Shown here one piece after another: positions 45,885 through 58,015 of a stretch of DNA of 64,000 nucleotides; the first letter of the stretch is position 1; the number at the start of each line of letters is the position of its first letter. The notes beneath the pieces are model-generated. The model did no database searches. It had not been told where the DNA came from and worked only from the letters and a program-made list of their open reading frames with translations. A program made the translations under genes and the position numbers. Origin of the DNA: Megaustenia siamemsis (lineage: Eukaryota > Mollusca > Gastropoda > Stylommatophora > Ariophantidae); contig JAVIAB010000051.1 of NCBI GenBank assembly GCA_032433765.1, forward strand, positions 54,796,828 through 54,860,827, written 5' to 3'.

Positions 45885-46550
45885 GCGATCAGGACTCAGT
45901 CAGAGTAGGATCCCAGACTCTCACATGAAGTCAGCTGTCAGGCCAAGTGTGTTGATCGCCCCCACAGACAGAACATCACAGTTAGAGTCTACCATATCCA
46001 TTTCGACGGTAGCCTAGTTGGGAAAACCACCCGACTGGACTACCGACGTTCGGACAACCCGTGTTCGATTCCCACTGGGAGCAGTGTGAATTGTACTCGT
46101 GGTTGGAAAAAAAAAAAAAAACCCACGGTCGACCCAGCCGTTGGCAGAAATGGGTACCAGGGTATTATCCCGGGAACGTTAGGAATGTCGCTTCGCATTT
46201 GAGTTTCGATGCTTGAGGCGACACTATACAGAAATATCCGAACATTTCTGGATAGGCGGCCCAGCACATATGGGTGCAAACTCGCGTGCTAAGACGCCGG
46301 TTCAAGTCTCGTACTTTAACTTTACCTTTACCCGTTAAAACGTTGCACTGTGTTCTGCGCCGGTGGCCCAGTGCATCCGATTTCAGCCAGCATTTTATTC
46401 AGGTTTGCTTTCCTTAGCCTTTGATTGTCCCCAATCTTCCTGCAAGGCAGCAGATGATCTTTTCTGTAGGGGGATTCTGCCCTTAGACGGTCGGCCTTCC
46501 CAGGTTTACGAGCACGATCTGCCCGAGTCACTAGAGGTGCCTAACACAGA
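45885..46550 (-). repeat. dispersed repeat X, copy 2, split by SINE-C
   Basis: 45885-45995 and 46335-46550 match the two halves of 26680-27010 in inverted order and orientation. The inserted segment is SINE-C copy 2. The 68-codon readings on both strands at 46328-46569 recur at 26638-26853 because the repeat is shared. Confidence 0.7.
45996..46330 (+). mobile_element. SINE-C copy 2
   Basis: tRNA-like head with A box TAGCCTAGTTGG (near 46011) and B box GTGTTCGATTCCCA (near 46062), a 15-A run at 46108-46122, and a body shared with 5350-5662. The 3' end near 46280-46320 carries an extra GGTTCAAGTCTCGTAC that looks like a second B box. Confidence 0.75.
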
Positions 46551-47231
46551 CATGCGACTTGTAATATGAGGAAACTGCAACAAGGAACGCTTTTCATGCA
46601 TAGCTTTCAATTGTTTCTGCCGCCTATCCACATATACCGGTAAGTCACGTCCTCTTGAAAATGATGATCGTCGTAGCACCAGATGATGTTAGGCCATCGT
46701 TTATGACTCCAATTCCGATCATATAGACACACAGTCAGGCGTCAAATTTGCCCCGTCGCACATGAAACAGCAGACCGTAAGATTTGCGCACGGCCGGTTT
46801 AGGGAACCATTACGATGACCAATCATAACTTCTGTGATTGCTTGTTCGCCCGATGACTAAAGTATTCTAGAATTATGAATTAGATTATAGAATTCCTCCT
46901 CGTCATCCGCCCTTAAAAGGACGTTAAATGGACGTCTCTGTGTTGTGTTGTGGTTTGCAGTGTAAACACTGTTATATTTGCGCCTTTCGGCCCAACACAT
47001 CCGATTTCAGCACGACATTTTTGAGTACCGGGTTGTCGTCCCTCTTCGATCCATGCTCGCTTGGCCAGACTAGACAGGTTAGTCTGTTACTAGAGGCACC
47101 ATGGAGAGGTGGAGCAGGGTCTGGATGGTTCTGGTTCACCGTTCCTGGCGCAAGCCATCAGCTGTGGATCGCTGATAACTTCCAGCTCTGGCGCTGGGAG
47201 GCGCGCCTTAGCCTCCACTTCTGTGATTAAT
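46551..47231. other. unassigned DNA with a faint repeat
   Basis: 46985-47110 shares phrases with repeat X (CATCCGATTTCAGC) and with 54755-54860 (CTTGGCCAGACT and TCTTCGAT), so all three may be pieces of one dispersed family. No gene. Confidence 0.45.
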
Positions 47232-47555
47232 ACTCCATAACTTTAAAAATAAAGTGTTAAAACCATAACTTTACAAAAAAAGTGTTAAAACAATAACTTT
47301 AAAAATAAAGTGTTAAAACAATAACTTTAAAATTAAAGTGTTAAAACCATAACTTTAAAAATAAAGTGTTAAAACCATAACTTTAAAAATAAAGTGTTAA
47401 AACCATAACTTTAGAAGTAAAGTGTTAAAACCATAACTTTAAAAATAAAATGTTAAAACCATAACTAAAAATAAAATGTTAAAACCATAACTTTAAAAAT
47501 AAAATGTTAAAACCATAACTTTAAAAATAAAATGCTAAAACCATAACTTTAAATA
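47232..47555. repeat. 28-bp minisatellite
   Basis: About 12 units (ATAACTTTAAAAATAAAGTG core), with deletion variants near 47460. Confidence 0.93.
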
Positions 47556-49605
47556 CCCATAAATATCAAGAAAAGTAATCTCTCTTTAAAATAAATAAAT
47601 ATGCGACTCAGAAGTATTACTGTTCAGAGTGGATCGTTTACAACATTAAAGACTAGGGACCGGACTAGTCGATTACTGTTGACCTATTCACAAAGCCAAT
47701 GTAAGGAAGTTAATCGCTTTGTGACCATTATGAAATTTCCTCGTTAAATATCCATTCAAGTGAAACAGTCAATGAGCTAGCAGTCGGTGAGCTCCCCTTT
47801 CACAAACGTGTCCTCAAAGAAAAGATCTATTTGGTGATAGTTATTATATTTCTTACTTCCCTTAGCGCAGACATTGTATCAGCCACAATTTGCCAAGCAC
47901 TTCATAACGCGGCCGTGTCTGCCTACTATTATCGCCAAAAACTTGGTATCCGGTTCATTCGGCGATGCTCTAGTGCATTTTATAATTACAGAAAGCTGTT
48001 GTCGTTTTGCGAAAAAGAGTAAATTATCTCAGAAAGGCATTAGCACTCATAAACGTGTCTGAATAAATACGCATAAAGAAATGCACGCATTTAATTTGCG
48101 GAGCAGAGGTCGTCTTACTATATTGCCCCAAAAATATTTTTTTAAACACACACACGCAATAGACCGTGTTAGTTGTGCAAATGACTAGGTGTAATTGAGT
48201 ATCCATACACAAAACGCGCGAAATAAACGTGAAATAACGAACCAGATTTATGAACTAAATGCGTTGGGAGCTGTTATGAGGAAAGCGTCGCCCAAATCAA
48301 GAAGAAATATCGTTGCTATGATTTGTACTTCCGGAGTTAGGTCTCTGGGAAGGGGATGGTTCTCAAAGTAGAACGATTAATTGTGCAATACAGGGATTCT
48401 ATAGGTGTTTTTATTATTTATCGTTATGTTGTTACTTGTTGTTGATCAGCGAACTAGGATCTTTCTTTCTTTCTTTGTGTGTTTGTTTGTTTGTTTCTTT
48501 CTTTGTGTGTTTCTTTCTGTATTTCAATGTTTCTTTCTTTTTTCTTTTTATGTTTGTTTCTATGTTTATTTCTTTAATTCATCATGCCATCTTTCTTTCT
48601 TTCTTTCTTGTTTTCTTTCTTTCTTTAATCTTTCCACCAAATCCTTTGAATTTTGTGACATTATTAGTAGACATTTCTTTGGTGACATCTGACAAACAAT
48701 AAACATAATTCCTGCTCCAGTGAACCGTTGTTGTTGTTTGTTTAATCTCCTGACCTTAAGCATTGACGTTTTTACTAATAAAAATAATAATACGAGTAAT
48801 GAAACTTTAGAGCAAAGGGCAAAAGTAGTTGAAGCAAGAATAGATAATCTGAAGACAATTTGGATGCACTTTTAGCATCAGTAAACACACTTGCACGCGT
48901 GCTTACACACACTCATACACATATGTCCATACACAGCAACAGAACACTCGAACAAAAGCGATAGAAACAGAATTGCTAAATTAATGAGTGGAACAAACAG
49001 TTTAAAGACAAGAAAGCAAGTGACTGATAAATAACACTAAAGTAACAAATATGCGTTATTATTTTATTGCAAACATAATAATAAGTGTTAGAACGATAAT
49101 TTCATATATGGTAAATGAGCACATGACCAAAGTAACAAAACACGTGTATATATATAATATCAGATATAGTACTGTTGTAATGACAAGTGTACACACGATG
49201 TAGCTAAACTTTTAACATGGTAACCTAAGGTACAGTGTGCGAATCTTTCTAGTAATTTTTTTTTTTTTTTGACAATTTTATAACTTAGTCAAGTTTTGAC
49301 AAAGTACAAAAAATTACATCAATTTCAGAATGCAAACATTTGAATGGAAAATGAACGAATGATAATGTTCAAATAGTTAAATGATGAAAAGAAGAAAGAA
49401 AAAAATAAGTGTAATTAAAACTGTAATCTGTAATGGCATCAACCGCGCCTGAGACTCTTTAAAGAATTTCTCACATTATTGCTTAATTAAAAAACACTGC
49501 AGCTTACAACAGGTATCTTTCCATGTGTGAAAACTGACTGAAATAAATTATATCCTGATGGATGAAACACTTTTTTTAAAAAAATATAATGGTGCAGCAG
49601 TTACA
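47556..49605. other. unassigned DNA with CTTT-rich tract
   Basis: (CTTT)n and TTTG variants at 48460-48640. The rest holds no gene, RNA or repeat family I can support. Confidence 0.45.
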
Positions 49606-50090
49606 TTATATCATCATCATCATCATGTACCCTGCCGGTTGGTGTAGGCGATCATGTCCCTCCACAATCTTCTATCTACAATGCATCGTATCAGTTCTGT
49701 TGTTGAATCTTTTCCATACCATGACACCAAGCTATCCAGTATTTTCTCTCTTTGTCGTCCGCGATCTCTCTTTCCTTTTATTTTGCCAGTTGTAACCAAG
49801 TATTCCAACTTTCCTCTTCTCATGATGTGCCCGAAAAATGTTGATTGCTTCTTTCTGATGTTTTTAAAGAGCTCCCTTTTTGTGTTGGCCGCTTTGAGAA
49901 CCTCCTCATTGGTCTTTTTATCTGTCCATGGAACGTTCAACATTCTTCTGAGAAATCCCATCTCTGTGGTCTCTAATCGTCTTTTCATTTGTTTGTCTAC
50001 TGTCCATGATTCGCTTCCATAGGTCAGAATTGGTTCTATATAGCACCGATGAACTCTCTTTCTAATTTTTATTGACATAGATTTCTTACA
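49606..50090 (-). pseudogene. LINE-C 3' fragment, best-preserved copy
   Basis: A 151-codon uninterrupted frame (49623-50078, minus) gives the C-terminal LINE string: 'RVHRCYIEPILTYGSESWT', 'MGFLRRMLNVPWTDKKTNEE', 'FGHIMRRGKLEYLVTTGK', 'GKRDRGRQREKILDSL', 'LWRDMIAYTNRQGT', followed by a (GAT)n tail at 49611-49625. It is 5' truncated just before the connection region. Confidence 0.85.
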
Positions 50091-50489
50091 TAAGATATGT
50101 TACATTATATAAGAAGTCTTAAAATATGTGATGTTCTCAGTCATTTTTTTCCTTCATTAAAAAAAAATAAAATAATCCAAAATTATATATAAGAAGCTAT
50201 CAGTCAATTTTAATTTAAGAAAATTGTAAACATTTCATAATTTGGCTTTGACTGTTTAACTCGCTACTTACCATCTGTTTTTAATCGGTCAAGGACGTTT
50301 TCCCAAGAGCATACCCGGCAATAATTCTAATGTTCTTCAAGAACACGTGACTAAATCGATGATGTGGACATCTGGTCCACACAGAAAATTACAGGAACGT
50401 GGGATTAGAATTTTTTAAAAATTCCGTCTTGCCACGGTAGTTTTCCCTCCTCCCCCCTCCTTTCCCCCCAAATTCTCCAATCTATTGCC
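50091..50489. other. unassigned DNA
   Basis: No gene recognised. A/T-rich. Confidence 0.5.
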
Positions 50490-50865
50490 ATTGCTGTCAT
50501 GAAAGTTGCCTGTTTCATATGATTGCCATTGCTGTCATGAAAGTTGCCTGTTTCATATGATTGCCATTGCTGTCATGAAAGTTGCCTGTTTCATATGATT
50601 GCCATTGCTGTCATGAAAGTTGCCTGTTTCATATGATTGCCATTGCTGTCATGAAAGTTCCCTGTTTTGTATGATTGTCGTTCCTGTAATTAAAGTTGTC
50701 TGTTTCATATAATATTGCCGTTGCTGTAATTAAAGTTACCTGTTTCATATAATATTGCCGTTGCTGTAATTAAAGTTACCTGTTTCATATAATATTGCCG
50801 TTGCTGTAATTAAAGTTGCCTGTTTCATATAATATTGCCGTTGCTGTAATTAAAGTTGCCTGTTT
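50490..50865. repeat. 38- and 40-bp minisatellite
   Basis: Five 38-bp units (TTGCTGTCATGAAAGTTGCC core) followed by about five 40-bp units in which GTCATGAAAG has become GTAATTAAAG, with two added bases (AATATTGCCG). A clean switch in unit type occurs near 50680. Confidence 0.93.
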
Positions 50866-51034
50866 ATTATTATTACGGTTGCTCTTGGAAAAACGTTGAC
50901 TCTTTCTTCAACAGCACTGCCAATGATATGTCGCGAGCCGGCAGCATAGATGATTGTTTGTTTGAAATAGTTGCTCTGCAGTAATGATGATGTTTCCACA
51001 CACACGCCTAACAATATAAGATGTTTTCGACTAG

Positions 51035-51975
51035 CCTGCAGTTAGTAATAGTATGTAGTAAACAATAGTCTGTAGTAATAGTCTGTAGTAATAGTCTGTA
51101 GTAAATAAGTTTGTAGTAATAGTCTGTAGTAAGTAATAGTCTGTAGTAATAGTCTGTAGTAATAGTCTGTAGTAAATAAGTTTGTAGTAATAGTCTGTAG
51201 TAAGTAATAGACTGTAGTAATAATCTGAAGTAAGTAATAATTTGTAGTAATAGTCTGTAATAAATAATAGTCTGTAGTAAGTAACAGTCTGTAGTAAATA
51301 ATAGTCTATAGTAAGTAATGGTCTGTAGTAAATAATAGTCTGTAGTAATAGTCTGTAGTAAGTAATAGTCTGTAGTAAGTAATAGTCTGTAGTAATAGTC
51401 TGTAGTAAGTAATAGTCTGTAGTAAGTAATAGGCTGTAGTAAATAAGTATGTAGCAATAGTCTGTAATAAGTAATAGTCTGTAGTAAATATTAGTATGTA
51501 GTAAATAATAGTCTGTAGTAAGTAATAGCATGTAGTAAATACTAGTCTGTAGTAAGTAATAGTATGTAGTAAATACTAGTCTGTAGTAAGTAATAGTCAG
51601 TAGTAAATAAGTATGTAGTAATAGTCTGTAGTAAGTAATGGTCTGTAATAAATAAGTATGTAATAATAATCTGTAGTAAGTAATAATCTGTAGTAAGTAA
51701 TAGTCTGTAGTAAATAATAATCTGTAGTAAGTAATAGTCTGTAGTAAATAATAGTCTGTAGTAAATAATAATCTGTAGTAAATAATAGTCTGTAGTACGT
51801 AATAGTATGTAGAAAGTAATAGTATGTAGAAAATAATAATCTGTAGTAAGTAATAATCTGTAGTAAATAATAGTCTGTAGTACGTAATAGTATGTAGTAA
51901 GTAATAGTATGTAGTAAATAATAGTCTGTAGTACGTAATATTATGTAGTAAGTAATAGTAAGTAGTAAGTAAAAC
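51035..51975. repeat. minisatellite of AGTCTGTAGTAA phrases
   Basis: Mixture of 13-bp (TAGTCTGTAGTAA) and 17-bp (with GTAA or ATAA added) units over 0.9 kb. Three overlapping minus-strand frames (YYRLLLTTDYY type) are repeat translations. Confidence 0.93.
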
Positions 51976-52424
51976 TGACTACTTTGACCAGATTGTTGCA
52001 CCTTTTCACATTCACAGTTTTCACTGACTTTCCTTTTTTTTCAAGAATGACATTTTCTTCTTACAGTTTTGCAGTGAAATTGTACTTGTCTTGATTGTCA
52101 ATGTTATGTCTTGCTTTGTTTACTTGTTGAGTCCGGTCTGAACTTTTATTTTCAAGACAATAATGATATGATATTGTGTTCACTTACAAAATAATCAACA
52201 ATCTTCAGACTGAAGATATTTGAATAATCAAATCGACAGCTTGTAACTCTGAAATCAACTTAACACAGAAGAATTTCGTTAAAACATATTTCCACGAGCT
52301 ATATTGTGTTAAGTCTTGAGAGATGTTCATTTGTTTTTTTTTGTGTGTTTATTCTCATGAGCAGCTTGATTTTTGTGTGATTTGACACAATAAAGATACT
52401 TGCAAGTTCGCCATTTGTGGCCCA
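51976..52424. other. 3' flank of FoxB
   Basis: No gene or repeat. Probable 3' untranslated region of the FoxB gene on the minus strand, with an AATAAA at 52348-52353. Confidence 0.5.
52348..52353 (-). promoter_or_regulatory. candidate polyadenylation signal of FoxB
   Basis: AATAAA on the minus strand, about 72 bp after the FoxB stop. The short distance makes it plausible but unproven; another lies near 52145. Confidence 0.5.
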
Positions 52425-53453
52425 TCAACTCTCGGTGCTTAGGGGGCGGCTGGTAATCATGGAAGATGACCGAGATAATTGTGGCAAGGGGGAAGTGTGA
52501 AGAGCTTTTCCTGGAAAGGATGCAGAAAGGACAGCCGGGATGCCCACTCCTGATAAGAATCCTGGTCCATGACGGGCGTAACTTAAAGTCAGGGGGTTGA
52601 TGGCTGATGGCTTAACAGGAACAGGAGGTATGGTTAATTCTTCGTGAGCTGCAGACTTTAATAGATCAAGGTTGGTAGGGAATCTGGACATGAGACTCGA
52701 ACTTAGAGTTGGCGTGAGGGAGGACAGGGAGGAAATTGAGGAGAGACTGCGGGCCAAAGTGGAGGACATGTCTAGGCTTGCAGCGTATGACGCCACAAGA
52801 CTTGGAGGTAGGTTGGAAGCAAAATGGCTGGCGAATGATGGCAAAGGAGGTGGGAGAATTGTCGGTGGGGGGAGAATACTGGAAGGAGATTTATAATCTG
52901 GCGAGATTAAGCTCTCGATGGAGAACGAATGTTTCGTGGAAGAAGATGAAGGAGTGAGGTATGGTTGTAGTCTTGTAGATGCCGCCCATGAATGATGAAG
53001 TCGAGCTCGGACTGCAGCCTCCTGAAGATACGCAGCCGTTTCCATGGAAGATGGTGATTTCATTCCGATTTGTTCTGGTGATGTTGATGCACAACCTTGC
53101 ATCTGCATTTGAAGTTGACGAAGTTTGAATCTTTTCCTACGCCGTAGAAAGCTCCCATTTTCAAACATGTCTCCACACATTGGATGCAGAGCCCAATAGG
53201 AACCTTTGCCCGGTCTGTCAGGACGTCTGGGAATTTTGATGAAGCAGTCGTTGAAGGAAAGGTTGTGTCGAAGAGAGTTCTGCCATCTCTGTGTGTTTTT
53301 GCGGTAGAATGGGAAATTGTCCATAATAAATTTGTAGATGTCGCTCAGTGGCAACATCTTCTCCCCAGAACCCTGAATAGCCATAGCTGTCAAGGCTATG
53401 TATGAGTACGGTGGTTTCTGTTCATCATATGTGTTCCTGCCAGGTCGGGGCAT
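52425..53453 (-). CDS. foxB: FoxB-class forkhead transcription factor
   Basis: A nuclear sequence-specific DNA-binding regulator; FoxB genes act in early neural and ectodermal patterning in animals (established knowledge). The single exon of 342 codons starts with MPRPGRNTY, a class-typical start directly ahead of the forkhead domain (about residues 13-106: [12 protein letters not shown], then recognition helix [14 protein letters not shown] at 58-71, then wing 2 with [18 protein letters not shown]). Residues 177-183 (FSIESLI) are an eh1-type Groucho-binding motif, as in other FoxB proteins. The rest is serine/proline-rich and low complexity. A purine precedes the ATG at -3. No stops or frameshifts; intronless, which is common for this class. 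No neighbouring host gene is seen. Confidence 0.95.
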   Translation of the reverse strand: MPRPGRNTYDEQKPPYSYIALTAMAIQGSGEKMLPLSDIYKFIMDNFPFYRKNTQRWQNSLRHNLSFNDCFIKIPRRPDRPGKGSYWALHPMCGDMFENGSFLRRRKRFKLRQLQMQMQGCASTSPEQIGMKSPSSMETAAYLQEAAVRARLHHSWAASTRLQPYLTPSSSSTKHSFSIESLISPDYKSPSSILPPPTILPPPLPSFASHFASNLPPSLVASYAASLDMSSTLARSLSSISSLSSLTPTLSSSLMSRFPTNLDLLKSAAHEELTIPPVPVKPSAINPLTLSYARHGPGFLSGVGIPAVLSASFPGKALHTSPLPQLSRSSSMITSRPLSTES

Positions 53454-53790
53454 TTTTCCTTGTTATTTTTATTTAGAGTCGATATTTCGACACCTGTAGC
53501 CTTGGGAAAACTTATAATTAGAGAAAACGCTAATGTACTGGTTTCTCAATCCAAAAATAATGTTGTATCAGGACACGTCTCAGCCAACCCAGTTGTCAAT
53601 CGAGAAATTTCGGTCCTGATAAAGAGAAAGGAAAACGAGCGATTAAAATCTATCGATCACTTCAAGAAACGTGGTATAATCAAAAGCTCATCACACATTG
53701 ACGTCATTCTTTCCTGTTATCTTTCCTTTACAGTTAGCACGTGTGTGGAATCTATTAATATTATAGACCGACCTTTTATGTTTTTCCTTT
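53454..53790. other. 5' flank of FoxB
   Basis: Proximal promoter and 5' untranslated region of FoxB by position. I see no convincing TATA box at a sensible distance and no other gene. Confidence 0.4.
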
Positions 53791-53976
53791 AAATTGTCAA
53801 TTGAATGGAAGAGAAAGCTTTCTGTAGGTCCGCAGTATTTGATTACGTCATTCTGCTGTAGCCTCGTGAAAAAAGCTGGTTAATATCTGAGAGACCCATC
53901 TTGAATGAATATCTGAAAGAAGGAAACAAATATTATCTTTCAATCGCATTGTACGTCATTTGACAAACTAATGTAA
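53791..53976 (-). repeat. about 185-bp repeat in the FoxB 5' flank
   Basis: Inverted match of 43549-43733. It begins about 340 bp upstream of the FoxB start codon. It could be a small transposon inserted in the promoter region or a piece of FoxB flank copied elsewhere. It contains TGATTACGTCA (a CRE-like TGACGTAA core). Confidence 0.7.
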
Positions 53977-54359
53977 ATTAATTTTTTTTTAAAAGTAATA
54001 TTTAAATAGGAGTACAAATTGTTATTTTAGATGTTTTGGTTTTTGACAGATTAAAAATTGTTCAAAGATTTTATGAAAAAGTGTTAAATTTTGGTTTAAC
54101 AGGATCACTGTTGTAGTTGTTCCTAATGACATACGATCTACAGTTGTTTATCCATTATATTTTAGTTGTTGTTGTATGTGTTCATTTCATAAACATACCC
54201 TGTATGTGTTTTTTTTTTATATTAGACATACCAAAATTATAAGCAGAATTAATTAAATGCTTTTTTTTTAAAAAATGTGGTTGGAAATGGAATATTTCAT
54301 AATAAAAGGTGTCATCCTTTGACATCTTTTTATATGGCATCACAAAGTCAAGAAAGTAA
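53977..54359. other. unassigned A/T-rich DNA
   Basis: Upstream flank of FoxB. No feature recognised. Confidence 0.45.
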
Positions 54360-54605
54360 TTAAAGAGCCTCATCACGCCAAGTGACGTATAGGGAATATG
54401 GTGTTAGTGACCATCATTTTTACAGACCTTCGGTACATGATTTTTGGAGTAATGTGGTCGGTATTACGCCCGTGCCGTTTTACTTTCCCAGAAGAAAGTT
54501 CGGTACCCATTTAAGGCCAGGTGAACCCGGAAGCCGTCGATCAGGATCGAACCCGACCTTGTCCTTTGTAGTCCAATTCACTAACCACTGAGCTATCGCG
54601 GCTCC
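54360..54605 (-). mobile_element. SINE-A copy 8
   Basis: Inverted full-length copy. A perfect 13-bp target duplication, CACAAAGTCAAGA, lies at 54341-54353 and 54606-54618. It lies 0.9 kb upstream of the FoxB start. Confidence 0.92.
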
Positions 54606-54944
54606 CACAAAGTCAAGAGTTAGAACTAAAATACGAATTTAACATTAAGATAAACAGCCGTCCTAATCACCTAACAATTACTGCTGTCTCGTCCGCCATA
54701 ATTTTAAAGGCGTGAGATAATTAAAAACTGCGATATGTTAAACCTCTTGTTCCTGGTGCATCCGAATTTATCACGGTATTGGAGAGAGAACCAGGTTCAG
54801 TTTCCATCTTCGATACCAACTTTCTTGGCCAGACTGGTAAGTCTGCTTCCAGAGATAGACAGAGACTAACTAACAGACAGAGAAGCAGACAGATAAACAT
54901 ACTTACAGACGGAGGGACATACCGATTGTGAAATAGTAGATATA

Positions 54945-55200
<256 letters not shown>

Positions 55201-55724
55201 TAGAATACACAATGAAAGAAAAAGACAAATCACGAAAAGATAAACTGATGGAATTTTAGAAATTCATGAAGACACATGGCAATAACAGCAGATAAGGCCC
55301 ACAGAAGGCCTACTGGATCTCCCATCATGCTGAAAGGCTAATGAGAAAGGAAAGTTAAAGAAAAATAAGAAGAAAGAAGAACGGAAAAAAGGGAGAAAAG
55401 AAATGCGAAATTGAAAAAAAAATCGTTGGTCTATTTGAAAATGTAGGTGTTAATTAATAATCAATATATTTACAATCGATATTGCATGGATAATTTGAGT
55501 TGTGAAATTTCTGCTTGCTAAGTGATCAAGTAAAAATTCAATGTTAACAAGATAATTGTCATAAACATTGTTCTCAAATGCACATTTGACTAAAAATGTT
55601 TCTTGGATCTTGATCAGTCCGTCTGTCCACCCAACTTCGCGTCCCCGCACCATGCATTGACACTTGCAAAGCCGTAACTTGCCGATATCTTAATGTGGGA
55701 TGATCAGCAGTTGCTTAACTTCGC
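55201..55724. other. unassigned DNA
   Basis: No gene or repeat recognised between the GATA tract and the 23-bp array. Confidence 0.5.
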
Positions 55725-58015
55725 ATCTCTGTGGGTAGTGACAACATATCTCTGTGGGTAGTGACAACATATCTCTGTGGGTAGGGACAACACATCTCTG
55801 TGGGTAGTGACAACATATCTCTGTGGGTAGTGACAACATATCTCTGTGGGTAGGGACAACACATCTCTGTGGGTAGTGACAACACATCTCTGTGGGTAGG
55901 GACAACACATCTCTGTGGGTAGTGACAACATATCTCTGTAGGTAGTGACAACACATCTCTGTGGGTAGTAACAACATATCTCTGTGGGTAGTGACAACAT
56001 ATCTCTGTGGGTAGTGACAACATATCTCTGTGGGTAGTAACAACACATCTCTGTGGGTAGTGACAACATATCTCTGTGGGTAGTAACAACATATCTCTGT
56101 GGGTAGTGACAACATATCTCTGTGGGTAGTAACAACACATCTCTGTGGGTAGTGACAACATATCTCTGTGGGTAGTAACAACATATCTCTGTGGGTAGTG
56201 ACAACACATCTCTGTGGGTAGGGACAACACATCTCTGTGGGTAGTGACAACATATCTCTGTAGGTAGTGACAACACATCTCTGTGGGTAGTAACAACATA
56301 TCTCTGTGGGTAGTGACAACATATCTCTGTGGGTAGTGACAACATATCTCTGTGGGTAGTGACAACATATCTCTGTGGGTAGTGACAACATATCTTTGTG
56401 GGTAGGGACAACACATCTCTGTGGGTAGTGACAACATATCTCTGTGGGTAGTGACAACACATCTCTGTGGGTAGTGACAACATATCTCTGTGGGTAGGGA
56501 CAACACATCTCTGTGGGTAGTGACAACACATCTCTGTGGGTAGTGACAACATATCTCTGTAGGTAGTGACAACACATCTCTGTGGGTAGTGACAACATAT
56601 CTCTGTGGGTAGTGACAACATATCTCTGTGGGTAGTGACAACACATCTCTGTGGGTAGTGACAACATATCTCTGTGGGTAGTGACAACACATCTCTGTGG
56701 GTAGTGACAACATATCTCTGTGGGTAGTGACAACATATCTCTGTGGGTAGTGACAACACATCTCTATGGGTAGTGACAACACATCTCTGTGGGTAGTGAC
56801 AACACATCTCTATGGGTAGTGACAACACATCTCTATGGGTAGTGACAACATATCTCTGTGGGTAGTGACAACACATCTCTATGGGTAGTGACAACACATC
56901 TCTATGGGTAGTGACAACATATCTCTGTGGGTAGTGACAACACATCTCTATGGGTAGTGACAACACATCTCTGTGGGTAGTGACAACACATCTCTATGGG
57001 TAGTGACAACACATCTCTATGGGTAGTGACAACATATCTCTGTGGGTAGTGACAACACATCTCTGTGGGTAGTGACAACACATCTCTGTGGGTAGTGACA
57101 ACACATCTCTGTGGGTAGTGACAACACATCTCTATGGGTAGTGACAACATATCTCTGTGGGTAGTGACAACACATCTCTGTGGGTAGTGACAACACATCT
57201 CTGTGGGTAGTGACAACACATCTCTGTGGGTAGTGACAACACATCTCTATGGGTAGTGACAACATATCTCTGTGGGTAGTGACAACACATCTCTATGGGT
57301 AGTGACAACACATCTCTATGGGTAGTGACAACATATCTCTGTGGGTAGTGACAACACATCTCTATGGGTAGTGACAACACATCTCTGTGGGTAGTGACAA
57401 CATATCTCTGTAGGTAGTGACAACACATCTCTGTGGGTAGTGACAACATATCTCTGTAGGTAGTGACAACATATCTCTGTGGGTAGTGACAACACATCTC
57501 TGTGGGTAGTGACAACATATCTCTGTGGGTAGTGACAACATATCTCTGTAGGTAGTGACAACACATCTCTATGGGTAGTGACAACACATCTCTGTGGGTA
57601 GGGACAACACATCTTTGTGGCTAGTGACAACATATCTCTGTGGGTAGTGACAACACATCTCTGTGGGTAGTGACAACATATCTCTGTGGGTAGTGACAAC
57701 ATATCTCTGTGGGTAGTAACAGCATATCTCTGTGGGTAGTGACAACACATCTCTGTGGGTAGGGACAACACATCTCTGTGGGTAGGGACAACACATCTTT
57801 GTGGCTAGTGACAACATATCTCTGTGGGTAGTGACAACACATCTCTGTGGGTAGTGACAACACATCTCTGTGGGTAGTAACAACATATCTCTGTGGGTAG
57901 TGACAACATATCTCTGTGGGTAGTGACAACACATCTCTGTGGGTAGTGACAACATATCTCTGTGGGCAGTGACAACATATCTCTGTGGGTAGTGACAACA
58001 TATCTTTGTGTGTAG
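55725..58015. repeat. 23-bp satellite-like array, about 99 copies
   Basis: 2.3 kb of ATCTCTGTGGGTAGTGACAA units. Variants occur at four positions (CAT/CAC at the end, GTGGG/ATGGG, GTGAC/GGGAC/GTAAC, and CTG/TTG). The ATGGG variant is confined to 56760-57560, and the GGGAC and GTAAC variants to the flanks, so the array expanded regionally. The unit has no stop in any of the three minus frames, giving overlapping frames of up to 420 codons that are not genes. Confidence 0.97.

Noticed and set aside
52672..52957. Plus-strand frames across FoxB
   Set aside because: They are shadows on the opposite strand of the real FoxB coding sequence.
55725..58015. CRISPR-like array of short repeats
   Set aside because: The units abut directly without spacers and the genome is animal.
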